A stretch of DNA of 64,000 nt, taken from the NCBI RefSeq assembly GCF_018255755.1, contig NZ_CP073766.1, forward strand, positions 4,524,501-4,588,500, in the 5' to 3' direction. Below the pieces are notes generated by a model, which ran no database searches, was not told the origin of the DNA, and saw only the letters and a list, made by a program, of their open reading frames with translations. This document shows positions 56,850 through 64,000 of this stretch, piece by piece. Origin of the DNA: Chitinophaga sp. HK235 (GTDB taxonomy: Bacteria; Bacteroidota; Bacteroidia; Chitinophagales; Chitinophagaceae). Positions within the stretch are counted from its first letter, which is position 1, and the number at the start of each line of letters is the position of its first letter. The translations under genes and the position numbers were made by a program.

Positions 56850-57878
56850 ATGTCTAATGAGCCTTTAAGACCAGAAGAAAACAGACTCAGTGCAGCTGAG
56901 AAAGAGTTTGAGAACAGCATTCGTCCCCGGGAGATCATTGATTTTTCGGGCCAGGATCAGATCATCGAAAATCTGAAGATATTCATCAAAGCCGCCAAAA
57001 TGCGCGGGGAAGCACTGGACCACGTGTTGTTCCATGGCCCACCGGGACTGGGAAAGACTACCCTGTCGCGTATTGTGGCCAATGAACTGGGCGTGAATAT
57101 CCGCGAAACCTCCGGGCCGGTGATTGAGAAACCAGGCGACCTGGCAGGCCTGCTGACCAACCTGGAAGAAAAAGACGTACTGTTTATCGATGAAATACAC
57201 CGGTTAAGTACCGTCGTGGAAGAATACCTGTATTCTGCCATGGAAGACTACCGTATCGATATCATGATAGACTCCGGGCCCAGTGCCCGTTCCATTCAGA
57301 TCAATCTGCAGCCGTTTACACTCATCGGCGCTACCACGCGTTCCGGGCTGCTGACGGCACCACTGCTTTCCCGCTTTGGTATCAAATCGAGGATGGAATA
57401 CTACAATGCTACTACCTTACAGAAGATCATCTGGCGTGCTGCCGGCCTCCTGGGCAGTAAAATCACGTCGGATGCTGCCGGAGAAATTGCGCGGCGTTCC
57501 CGCGGCACTCCCCGTATTGCCAACGGCCTGCTGCGTCGCGTACGTGACTTCGCCATGGTAATCGGCAACGGCGTCATCGATCTGGAAATAGCCCAGCTTA
57601 GCCTTAAAGCACTCAACGTAGACGAATACGGCCTCGACGAAATGGATAACCGCATCCTGCAGGTGATCATCGAAAACTTTAAAGGCGGCCCTGTAGGCAT
57701 CACTACCATTGCCACCGCAGTAGGAGAAGAAGCCGGTACCCTCGAAGAAGTATACGAACCGTTTCTAATACAGGAAGGTTTTATCAAACGTACACCCCGT
57801 GGCCGTGAAGTCACAGAAAAAGCCTACCTGCACCTGGGTAAAACACCATTCCGGGGAGGCAGTCAGCTACTCTTCTAA
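56850..57878 (+). CDS. ruvB: Holliday junction branch-migration ATPase RuvB
   Basis: A 342-residue AAA+ motor from the ATG at 56850; a longer TTG start at 56829 would overlap the likely promoter. Walker A HGPPGLGKTTL, Walker B LFIDEIHRL, sensor 1 GATTRSGLL, and the C-terminal winged helix (RTPRGREVT). It drives branch migration with RuvA. Its stop codon is inside copy B of the nested palindrome. ruvC is 2.8 kb away on the same strand; ruvA is not in the window. Confidence 0.96.
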   Translation: MSNEPLRPEENRLSAAEKEFENSIRPREIIDFSGQDQIIENLKIFIKAAKMRGEALDHVLFHGPPGLGKTTLSRIVANELGVNIRETSGPVIEKPGDLAGLLTNLEEKDVLFIDEIHRLSTVVEEYLYSAMEDYRIDIMIDSGPSARSIQINLQPFTLIGATTRSGLLTAPLLSRFGIKSRMEYYNATTLQKIIWRAAGLLGSKITSDAAGEIARRSRGTPRIANGLLRRVRDFAMVIGNGVIDLEIAQLSLKALNVDEYGLDEMDNRILQVIIENFKGGPVGITTIATAVGEEAGTLEEVYEPFLIQEGFIKRTPRGREVTEKAYLHLGKTPFRGGSQLLF

Positions 57879-58051
57879 CTGTGATGTATGTGATAAATAC
57901 TGATGCTCCTGATGGAGTGAAGATAAAAGCAAAGAACCCATTGATTTTTACATCAATGGGTTCTTTGCTTTTATCAATAAGATGTATAATTCATTTTCGC
58001 TCATCTCTCCGCTCCATCAGAAACATCAGCGGTATCACATGCATCACAGTT
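57877..58051. repeat. Nested palindromic repeat, copy B (ruvB/regulator junction)
   Basis: Outer arms start AACTGTGATG at 57877 and end CATCACAGTT at 58051, with GTGATAAATACTGATG and CTCCATCAG words inside. The pairing is imperfect: several mismatches and one gap. The inner stem 57922-57945/57952-57975 is a perfect 24 bp with a 6-base loop. The left half is nearly identical to copy A at 38994. The ruvB stop overlaps the left end, and the regulator stop (58053-58055) lies just beyond the right end. Confidence 0.85.
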
Positions 58052-58052
58052 G

Positions 58053-58754
58053 TTATTCCTTCACCACCAGACGGAAACCATTACCGTGTATATTCACAAT
58101 CTCGATATTGGAATCCTCTTTCAGGTATTTACGGAGTTTGGCGATATAAACATCCATGCTGCGTCCGTTGAAGTAGGTATCGCTACCCCATATTTTTTTA
58201 AGGGCGAGCTCTCTGGGCAGCAGATCGTTTTTATGTTCACAGAGCATATGCAACAGCTCGTTCTCTTTGGGAGAGAGGGTATGTGTTTCGCCGTTGTGGG
58301 CCAGGGTACGCAGACGGGAGTTGAAAGAATAGAAGCCGATCTGGAATTCGTGCTGTTCCTCTTCCTTGCTGTTGAGCTCCTGGTTACGTTTCAGGATTGC
58401 CTTGATTTTGAGCAGCAACAGCTCACTATCAAAAGGTTTGGAGATATAATCATCAGCACCCAGTTTATAACCCTGGATAATGTCTTCCTTCATGGTTTTG
58501 GCGGAGAGGAAAAACAGGGGGATATCGGGGTCTACGTCCCGGATTTCTTCCGCCAGTTTAAAGCCGTCCATATTGGGCATCATAATATCCAGCAGGCAGA
58601 TATCGAATTTTTCGCGGCGGAAAGCGGCCAGGGCCAGAATGCCATCACGACATAATTCCACATCATAGTCATTGAGTTCCAGGTAGTTTTTAAGTACCAT
58701 GCCCAGGTTGGTATCATCTTCCGCCAGTAATATCTTCGGTTTACGTTCTTCCAT
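58053..58754 (-). CDS. OmpR-family response regulator, RprY-like
   Basis: A 233-residue regulator from the ATG at 58754 (MEERKPKILLAEDD); ATG at 58760 is possible, and the longer upstream frame is not supported. The receiver domain has DD at 13-14, phospho-acceptor D56 (LLDIMMP) and K in ISKPF. The winged-helix output domain (about 130-230) contains SPKENELLHMLCEH and DVYIAKLRKYL. No histidine kinase is adjacent. The layout is like RprY of Bacteroides. Confidence 0.9.
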   Translation of the reverse strand: MEERKPKILLAEDDTNLGMVLKNYLELNDYDVELCRDGILALAAFRREKFDICLLDIMMPNMDGFKLAEEIRDVDPDIPLFFLSAKTMKEDIIQGYKLGADDYISKPFDSELLLLKIKAILKRNQELNSKEEEQHEFQIGFYSFNSRLRTLAHNGETHTLSPKENELLHMLCEHKNDLLPRELALKKIWGSDTYFNGRSMDVYIAKLRKYLKEDSNIEIVNIHGNGFRLVVKE

Positions 58755-58878
58755 AATCATAAAGGGTTGATTATAACAAATATAAAGTTTTTCTACGGCA
58801 CGTAAGGTCGGCAAAATTTGAACCGTACTGAACAAAAGAATTGTTAAATCTACTCATTTTCAGCCCGGTAAACATATT

Positions 58879-59670
58879 TTACCGTTGTCTTAACAGAGAA
58901 GTGAAGGGATGCCGGAGATTACTGTAGTTGACCATGTCTACGATGATATTTCCCACAGAAATAGGGCTTTCCACCCGCAGTGGTACTTTATTGGCATCGT
59001 CGCTGACCCATACCGTCATTTTCTCTCCGCCTTCGAAGATGGTGCCTTTGATCAGGAGTGGCTTGAATTTGATGGCTCTGAACTTACCGAAGCGGGTATT
59101 TACTTCTTCCTTGCCCAGATAGCGGATGTATATGTTATACACCTGGTCATCGAGGAACATGGCGAAGGGTATTTTATCGCCTTCCTGGGCTTTACTGAAG
59201 TCGATATTGCGGGCGTAGTAGATGGCACTGATCACGTCCTGTACACAGGGTGGTACAGTAAAGGTACCGTTGGTACTGACAGCCTGGTGGGCAGCCTGAT
59301 TGAATACTACGTTGTTATAAATTTTATATCCGCCTTCGTTGACATTACGCAGGAATTTCAGGGGCTGCATGGTGGCTGTATCGAGGAAGGTTTCATATTT
59401 ATCACGCACCTTGAAGATCCAGTCGTAGGCACGAAAGGTGCGGCCATCACCGGTGATGTGGTAAACATCGCGGTTGGCGAAACGTTCGAGGTTGACAGTG
59501 AATACTGCCTCACCGGCACCAACGTACATTTTACCCAGGTTGTACATCACTTTGAAGGTGATACTTTCTCCGGCGTTAAAACTGTTATTGCGGATAGAAC
59601 AGAAGTCATTTTGCGCGTGAGCGGGGGTTATACAGGCGATAGATAACAAGATGAGCAGAAGGTACCTCAT
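58879..59670 (-). CDS. DUF3108 periplasmic protein
   Basis: A 263-residue protein with a signal peptide (about 1-19, ending AHAQ). The body is a beta-rich DUF3108 domain with FNAGESITFKVMYNLGKMYVGAGEAVF at the start, YHITGDGRTFRAYDWIFKV in the middle and TVWVSDDANKVPLRVE near the end. DUF3108 proteins are common envelope proteins without assigned role. It follows the flippase-like gene by 9 bases on the same strand. Confidence 0.85.
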   Translation of the reverse strand: MRYLLLILLSIACITPAHAQNDFCSIRNNSFNAGESITFKVMYNLGKMYVGAGEAVFTVNLERFANRDVYHITGDGRTFRAYDWIFKVRDKYETFLDTATMQPLKFLRNVNEGGYKIYNNVVFNQAAHQAVSTNGTFTVPPCVQDVISAIYYARNIDFSKAQEGDKIPFAMFLDDQVYNIYIRYLGKEEVNTRFGKFRAIKFKPLLIKGTIFEGGEKMTVWVSDDANKVPLRVESPISVGNIIVDMVNYSNLRHPFTSLLRQR

Positions 59671-59679
59671 TGCTGGAAG

Positions 59680-60582
59680 CTATTTGTCCTTAAAAATTTT
59701 TATACCTAAAAGCAGCACACTTCCCATCACTGCCGGCAAACACAGGTTGATCAACCAGATGCCACCCGTGGCTGCTATGATAACGGCTGTATTGGTACTG
59801 AGCAGTCCTAGGAAATAGATACTTACTTTTCCGCGGATGCCTAATTCTGCGATAGCGATGGTAGGCACCATGGCCATTACCAGATAAATAACGCTATTGA
59901 GAAAAAAGGCCTGCCACCACAAAAACTCCAGCCCCAGGGCGTCCAACAAAATCAAATACTGTGCCGAGAAGACTAGATATCGTACGGCTGAAAGTAGCAA
60001 CAGGTAACGTAAATCAGCGGCGGAATAACGAACGATGATCTGAACAAAAACCTTTGCCTTTCGCAGAAACCGGACTTTTTCAAATACAGCCAGAATAATT
60101 TGTAACCGAAAATATAACAATATCGTCAGCACACAAATTACTACGAGGATACCAAACACGATTTTCTCCCAGAAGTTGGGAGGGAAATAGCCGTTTTCCT
60201 TTACCACACTGAAGTTGTTCAGATAATAAAGCATCCCTATTAACCCAAAAATAACAGTCACTATGAGCTGGCTGAAGCTACCCACGATGGTGGCAGCAAT
60301 GGCTTTCAGTTTATTGCCATTTTTGAGATACAGAATGCGTCCACCGTACTCGCCTATACGATTAGGGGTATTGATAGACAGGGAAACACCGGACAGAATG
60401 GCACTGAAGGCTCTGCGGAAAGAAATGGGTTCCAGTGGTTTGACCAGTTTCTGCCACTTTTTCGCTTCCAGTCCCCAGTTAAAAAACATCAGTAGCAGTA
60501 CCAGCGTTAATCCTATCCATCCCTTTTCCTGTATGGTTTTGCTCATTTGCGTCAACGACTGCTCCAGGTTTTCACGGTGCAT
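59680..60582 (-). CDS. Flippase-like / lysylphosphatidylglycerol synthase TM protein
   Basis: From the ATG at 60582 this gives 300 residues with about seven membrane helices, including INTPNRIGEYGGR (family signature, about 70-82) and the late AMVPTIAIAELGIRGKVS. This is the LPG-synthetase transmembrane/flippase-like domain without the catalytic GNAT-like part. In-frame sequence upstream stays open for 30 more codons up to a TGA at 60673-60675 and encodes a good first membrane helix (KIILNYLLGAGLFTWLAYS). No ATG, GTG or TTG is available there; CTG at 60669 would be the only near-standard choice. The true start may therefore be non-canonical. Confidence 0.8.
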   Translation of the reverse strand: MHRENLEQSLTQMSKTIQEKGWIGLTLVLLLMFFNWGLEAKKWQKLVKPLEPISFRRAFSAILSGVSLSINTPNRIGEYGGRILYLKNGNKLKAIAATIVGSFSQLIVTVIFGLIGMLYYLNNFSVVKENGYFPPNFWEKIVFGILVVICVLTILLYFRLQIILAVFEKVRFLRKAKVFVQIIVRYSAADLRYLLLLSAVRYLVFSAQYLILLDALGLEFLWWQAFFLNSVIYLVMAMVPTIAIAELGIRGKVSIYFLGLLSTNTAVIIAATGGIWLINLCLPAVMGSVLLLGIKIFKDK

Positions 60583-60652
60583 CAGCTGATGATAGATCGA
60601 GTAAGCCAGCCAGGTAAAAAGCCCTGCTCCTAATAAGTAATTGAGAATTATT

Positions 60653-60684
60653 TTGGTACTTTTGTTCAGATATCAAGATTTTTG
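60653..60684 (+). promoter_or_regulatory. Candidate ruvC promoter
   Basis: TTG (60653-60655) and GATTTTTG (60677-60684, 7 of 8 to TAnnTTTG) are spaced 21 bases apart. The region also overlaps the 5' end of the divergent flippase-like gene if that starts upstream of 60582. Confidence 0.4.
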
Positions 60685-60700
60685 CAAAAATATACTGTGG

Positions 60701-61261
60701 TTGGCAAACAAGGCAAAAATAATTCTCGGCATTGACCCCGGTACCCTGGTGATGGGATATGGACTGATTAGAGTGGAAGGTAAAAAAGCCAGTCTGATAG
60801 ATATGAACGTTCTGAAATTATCCCGGTTGAAAGACCACTATGAACGCTTACAACTGATTCACGCCCGCGTTAATGAACTAATCCAGGAATACAAACCGAC
60901 CTGCTTTGCGATCGAAGCACCCTTTTTCGGGAAAAACGTACAGAGTATGCTCAAGCTGGGCAGAGCGCAGGGAGTGGCTATTGCCACCGCCATGCAGGCT
61001 GGCCTGACGGTAGCAGAATATTCGCCCAAAAAGGTAAAACAATCCGTTACCGGCAATGGTAATTCCGATAAGGAACAAGTATGGCTGATGCTGCAGCGTA
61101 TTCTCAGTATCAAAGAACGGCCTGACTACCTGGATGCTACTGATGCCCTGGCCGTAGCGGTTTGTCACTTCTATCAGGAAAGCAGTCCGCTCGCAGCCGT
61201 GAGTAAATCCAAAGGATGGGAACAGTTTTTACAAAAACACCCTGAAAGGATTTCACGGTAA
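60701..61261 (+). CDS. ruvC: Holliday junction resolvase RuvC
   Basis: A 186-residue endonuclease from TTG 60701 (ANKAKIILGIDPGT). An in-frame TTG at 60641 adds 20 residues but runs through the likely promoter. The RNase-H-like active site shows D in GIDPGT, E in FAIEAPFFG and the late DATDALAVAVCH acidic residues. It resolves Holliday junctions together with RuvAB. The nearest genes on this strand do not form an operon with it. Confidence 0.93.
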   Translation: MANKAKIILGIDPGTLVMGYGLIRVEGKKASLIDMNVLKLSRLKDHYERLQLIHARVNELIQEYKPTCFAIEAPFFGKNVQSMLKLGRAQGVAIATAMQAGLTVAEYSPKKVKQSVTGNGNSDKEQVWLMLQRILSIKERPDYLDATDALAVAVCHFYQESSPLAAVSKSKGWEQFLQKHPERISR

Positions 61262-61364
61262 CGAAAAGCTTATTTCATAAATTCGTAAAATGTAGTTACT
61301 TTGTTTGAAAATGTTCATCCTGAATAATGGCTAACCCGGTGATAACCGGAAAATTAGCATCACT

Positions 61365-61442
61365 ATGAAAAATGACCATCATTTGTTAAGCATGAATAGT
61401 GCAACAAGCTTTTTTATATTAATCAGCATCAGGCAGATATGA
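61365..61442 (+). CDS. Possible 25-residue leader peptide before regulator
   Basis: A small frame, ATG at 61365 to TGA at 61440-61442, encodes MKNDHHLLSMNSATSFFILI followed by SIRQI. Its stop overlaps the start of the response regulator (ATGA), an arrangement typical of translational coupling. There is no protein family evidence, so it may be chance. Confidence 0.25.
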   Translation: MKNDHHLLSMNSATSFFILISIRQI

Positions 61443-62137
61443 AAGCAAGAATCCTATTGGTGGAAGATGATGAATATATTGGTGCAGTTACAAAGAAGCG
61501 GTTGGAAGAAGCGGGCTACGATGTTGTGCACAGTATAGACGGCCAGGCCGCGTGGGAACAGTTTCAGTTACGCACTTTCGATATTTGTTTGCTGGATGTG
61601 GTAATGCCTAAAAAAGACGGCCTCACACTGGCGCAACAGATCCGCACTGTCAATGACCATATTCCCATCCTGTTCCTGACTTCCAAAAATGAAAAGGAAG
61701 ACCGGATCGCCGGACTACGCACCGGTGCAGATGACTATATCAGTAAACCATTCAGCATGCAGGAACTGATCCTGCGTATCGAAGTGTTCCTGAAAAGAAC
61801 CAGAAGCCAGATTGCCAAAAGAAGTACCACCTTTGCCATCGGGAAACTGATGTTTGACTATGAAGATCTTCGCCTCTACAACGAGTCAGGAGAAATATCC
61901 ATTTCCCTTACCCAGAAAGAAGCCGAATTACTCAGATACCTGTGCGAAAACCCTAATAAAACACTCAAAAGAGAAGATATTCTTTCGCATGTATGGGGTA
62001 AAGACGACTACTTCCTGGGCCGGAGCATGGACGTTTTTGTGACCAAACTCAGAAAACATTTTAAGTCTGATCCGCATGTTAAACTGGAAACACTCCACGG
62101 TGTAGGTTTCCGATTCAATATCCCTGTGAAGTCATAA
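61439..62137 (+). CDS. OmpR-family response regulator
   Basis: A 232-residue regulator: receiver with phospho-acceptor D53 (LLDVVMP), acidic pair DD at 10-11 and K in ISKPF, then a winged helix (about 135-230, LTQKEAELLRYLCEN, DVFVTKLRKHF). It is similar in design to the regulator at 58053. No kinase gene is adjacent. Its stop codon is one base from the convergent HIT gene's stop, with no terminator between. Confidence 0.92.
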   Translation: MKARILLVEDDEYIGAVTKKRLEEAGYDVVHSIDGQAAWEQFQLRTFDICLLDVVMPKKDGLTLAQQIRTVNDHIPILFLTSKNEKEDRIAGLRTGADDYISKPFSMQELILRIEVFLKRTRSQIAKRSTTFAIGKLMFDYEDLRLYNESGEISISLTQKEAELLRYLCENPNKTLKREDILSHVWGKDDYFLGRSMDVFVTKLRKHFKSDPHVKLETLHGVGFRFNIPVKS

Positions 62138-62138
62138 A

Positions 62139-62528
62139 CTACAGCTGCGCCACTATCTGTTCCTGGATCACTTTAAACTCCTCCTCTGACAGTTTCAGCT
62201 TGCCGCGCGAAAAATTCATGTCATCTACAGAATTGATCGGAATAAGGTGCATATGTGCATGAGGCACTTCAAGGCCTACCACGCTCACACCCACCCGGTT
62301 ACAGGGCACCACCCGCTCTATTGCCTTCGCAATAGGTTTGGCAAATAACAACCACTCCCTCATCAAATCATCAGATACGTCAAAAAACTTGTCCGTTTCC
62401 ACTTTGGGGATCACCAGCGTATGTCCCTTCATCAAAGGGAAAATATCCAGAAAAGCATAAAAGTGCTCATTCTCTGCAATCTTGTAGCTGGGTATCTCTC
62501 CCCGGATAATTTTTGTGAAGATCGTCAT
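62139..62528 (-). CDS. HIT-family nucleotide hydrolase
   Basis: A 129-residue protein with the histidine triad HAHMHLIP (about 90-97). It begins TIFTKIIRGEIPSYKIAENE, the classic HINT-type opening, and has ALDIFP-like AFLDIFPLMKGHTLVIPK. It hydrolyses AMP-linked nucleotides such as adenosine phosphoramidates. It follows greA by 74 bases with a hairpin between. Confidence 0.93.
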   Translation of the reverse strand: MTIFTKIIRGEIPSYKIAENEHFYAFLDIFPLMKGHTLVIPKVETDKFFDVSDDLMREWLLFAKPIAKAIERVVPCNRVGVSVVGLEVPHAHMHLIPINSVDDMNFSRGKLKLSEEEFKVIQEQIVAQL

Positions 62529-62544
62529 ATGTAAAGGTTTAAAT

Positions 62545-62575
62545 AAAAAAGGGGTAGCATCACTGCAACCCCTAC
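62545..62575 (-). terminator. Intrinsic terminator after greA
   Basis: On the minus strand AGGGGT...ACCCCT (62550-62555/62568-62573) with additional inner TGC/GCA pairing is followed by a run of six to seven T. It lies between greA and the HIT gene. Confidence 0.7.
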
Positions 62576-62602
62576 AAATATCGTTAAAACCAGCATAAAA
62601 GA

Positions 62603-63076
62603 TTATGCGGTGATACTGTCTATTTTAAACTTGATCACACCATTGGGTGCCTGTACACTTGCCACTTCACCTACCTGTTTGCCCAACAATCCTTTTCCGA
62701 TAGGAGAAGTAACAGAAATCTTACCTGCCTTCAGGTCGGCCTCGGTTTCAGAAACCAGCTGGTAAGTAACCGTTTTCTTGTTGGCCATGTTTGTTATTGT
62801 CACTTTACATAATATAGATACTTTGGATGTATCGATCGCATCTGCACTCACAATACGGGAAGTGGCAATAGCCGATTCCAGCGTTGCTATTTTGGCTTCG
62901 TGTAAACCTTGCGCTTCTTTGGCGGCATCATATTCGGCATTTTCCTTCAAGTCCCCCTTCTCACGCGCCTCCGAAATGGCACGTGCTATTTCAGCACGAC
63001 CCTTGGTTTTGAGGATATTAAGCTCACTCATCATTTGATCCAGGGTTTCTTTCGTAACGTAGTTTATGCCAGACAT
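62603..63076 (-). CDS. greA: Transcription elongation factor GreA
   Basis: A 157-residue protein. The N-terminal coiled coil (about 8-75) carries the acidic loop region GDLKENAEYDAAKEAQ with the D and E that stimulate RNA cleavage. The C-terminal FKBP-like domain (about 80-157) has SPIGKGLLGKQVGEVASVQAP. It rescues backtracked RNA polymerase. The upstream leader contains a -7 element and an intrinsic terminator (see 63104-63164). Confidence 0.95.
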   Translation of the reverse strand: MSGINYVTKETLDQMMSELNILKTKGRAEIARAISEAREKGDLKENAEYDAAKEAQGLHEAKIATLESAIATSRIVSADAIDTSKVSILCKVTITNMANKKTVTYQLVSETEADLKAGKISVTSPIGKGLLGKQVGEVASVQAPNGVIKFKIDSITA

Positions 63077-63103
63077 AACCTTCTTGTTTTTTTATGGTTA
63101 TAA

Positions 63104-63142
63104 GAAAAAAAAATCAACGCCTCCATTTGCACAGAAGCGTTG
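63104..63142 (-). terminator. Intrinsic terminator in the greA leader
   Basis: On the minus strand the RNA CAACGCUUC...GAGGCGUUG forms a 9-bp stem (63134-63142 with 63115-63123, one G-U pair, 10-base loop) followed directly by A and nine T's (63114-63105). It ends 28 bases before the greA ATG and lies downstream of TATATTTG. It could either end upstream transcripts or attenuate greA. Confidence 0.75.
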
Positions 63143-63156
63143 TTTACTGGTTATTG

Positions 63157-63164
63157 CAAATATA
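63157..63164 (-). promoter_or_regulatory. -7 element upstream of greA leader
   Basis: TATATTTG on the minus strand is an exact TAnnTTTG match. A start 5-8 bases downstream would produce a leader of about 75 bases including the terminator hairpin. No clear TTG at -33. Confidence 0.5.
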
Positions 63165-63196
63165 ATAAATTTTGGATAAAGAAAAACATAGCACCT

Positions 63197-63238
63197 TTCC
63201 GAATTAAAACAATTGAAAATCAATGATTTAATTCGGAA
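63197..63238. terminator. Hairpin after the dehydrogenase gene
   Basis: TTCCGAATTAAA (63197-63208) and its exact complement (63227-63238) enclose a smaller ATTGA/TCAAT stem. It lies 22 bases after the stop of the minus-strand dehydrogenase gene. Confidence 0.6.
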
Positions 63239-63259
63239 TCGCAAATCCAGGGATGGGAT

Positions 63260-64000
63260 TTACAGGATATTTAGTTTTTCCAGCACGATACGTGCCATCT
63301 TAATGCTTGCCTCATGGGAATAACCTGCTATATGCGGCGTTACCACTACATTTTTAGCCTTCAACAGCCAGGCCAGCTGTTCCTTCTCCTCCGGAGAATA
63401 ACTGCCCAGCTTTTCATTTTCCAGTACGTCCAGGCAGGCCCCGCCAATAATGCCCTGCTCCAGGGCTGCAATCAGGTCAGGCGTATTCACCAGCTTACCC
63501 CTGGCCGTGTTCATAAACCAAACCGGTTTATCGAAAGACCGGAAAAAATCTGCATTGGCAATATGCCGGGTTTCTTCCGTCAACGGCAGATGCAAACTCA
63601 CCACATCGGCGTTGTGAAAAATATCAGCCATGGTGGCTTCTTTCACATCAGTAGTACCAAAACCTTTCTGGTACTTGTCGTAAGCCAGGATATTCACATC
63701 AAAACCTTTCAGTTTACGGGCAAAGGCACTACCGGTATTACCGTAGCCGATAATACCTACTGTACGACCATTGAGCTCATAACCCCGGTTACCATCGCGT
63801 TCCCAGATACCTTCCCGCAGTTCCAGGCTACTCTTCAGCAGGTTGTTGAGTAGGCAGAGCAACATTCCCACGGCCTGTTCACCTACCGCATCACGGTTGC
63901 CTTCCGGACTGCTGACACAACGAATACCCTTGCTTTCGGCATAGGATACGTCAATCAGCTCCATACCAGAACCCAGGCGGCCTATCCATTCCAGCTGCCG
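63260..64000 (-). CDS. D-2-hydroxyacid dehydrogenase (partial)
   Basis: The frame is open to the right edge (RQLEWIGRLGSGMELIDV...), so the true start is outside the window; about 246 C-terminal residues are seen. The NAD motif is VGIIGYGNTGSAFARKL (GYGNTG). Catalytic-region blocks include SLHLPLTEETRHI, WFMNTARGKLVNTPDL (Arg) and VVTPHIAGYS (His). This is the D-isomer-specific 2-hydroxyacid dehydrogenase family, which includes 3-phosphoglycerate dehydrogenase SerA; the substrate is not fixed. A possible relation to serine synthesis is inference only. Confidence 0.88.
   Translation of the reverse strand, partial: RQLEWIGRLGSGMELIDVSYAESKGIRCVSSPEGNRDAVGEQAVGMLLCLLNNLLKSSLELREGIWERDGNRGYELNGRTVGIIGYGNTGSAFARKLKGFDVNILAYDKYQKGFGTTDVKEATMADIFHNADVVSLHLPLTEETRHIANADFFRSFDKPVWFMNTARGKLVNTPDLIAALEQGIIGGACLDVLENEKLGSYSPEEKEQLAWLLKAKNVVVTPHIAGYSHEASIKMARIVLEKLNIL

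Overview
The window reads as chromosome of a Bacteroidota bacterium, most likely a Chitinophagaceae/Chitinophaga-type organism. Pointers are a PorX regulator, an LpxC-FabZ fusion, an ftsX-DUF3098-uppP block, a SusC/SusD pair with FecR and an ECF sigma factor, a tRNA without encoded CCA, weak or absent Shine-Dalgarno sites, and several TAnnTTTG (-7) promoter elements. Both edges cut genes: a sensor kinase on the left and a 2-hydroxyacid dehydrogenase on the right. No phage, insertion sequence, CRISPR array or defence island was seen.

Layout. 1-3.6 kb: truncated NIT-type sensor kinase, divergent single-domain response regulator, and a large TPR protein. 3.7-11.3 kb: the most accessory-looking locus, with a ROK regulator divergent from a tight operon of secreted FAD oxidoreductase, DUF4434 protein, AGE-family epimerase, FucP-like MFS transporter and a shortened DUF1501 protein. 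11.3-16.4 kb: VOC protein, tRNA-Leu(UAG), tig-clpP-clpX and a small amphipathic protein. 16.4-21.8 kb: cytochrome c remnant, acyl-CoA dehydrogenase, helix-hairpin-helix protein, PhnP-like hydrolase, small protein and porX. 22-30 kb: HD phosphohydrolase, lpxD, lpxC-fabZ, lpxA, ABC ATPase, UMF1-type MFS, metallo-hydrolase and GroES-like protein. 30-45 kb: HerA-like ATPase, Gfo/Idh/MocA oxidoreductase, recQ, copper ATPase, tsaE, ald, uppP-DUF3098-ftsX, leuS and an M23 peptidase. 45-56.8 kb: SusD, SusC and FecR with a divergent ECF sigma factor, followed by a secreted endonuclease/exonuclease/phosphatase-fold enzyme, a lipoprotein, an M28 peptidase and a secreted unknown. 56.8-64 kb: ruvB, OmpR-type regulator, DUF3108 protein, flippase-like membrane protein, ruvC, second OmpR-type regulator, HIT protein, greA and the truncated dehydrogenase.

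Most of this is conserved housekeeping. Three things stand out. First, the ROK-controlled operon looks like an uncharacterised pathway for a carbohydrate or its oxidised derivative. Second, convergent gene junctions repeatedly carry long, often perfect palindromes. Two of these are copies of one roughly 175 bp nested palindrome whose outer arms reach the stop codons of the genes on both sides; a third half-copy follows a small gene. Third, the greA leader appears to hold an intrinsic terminator between its -7 element and its start codon, which suggests attenuation or a short leader RNA.
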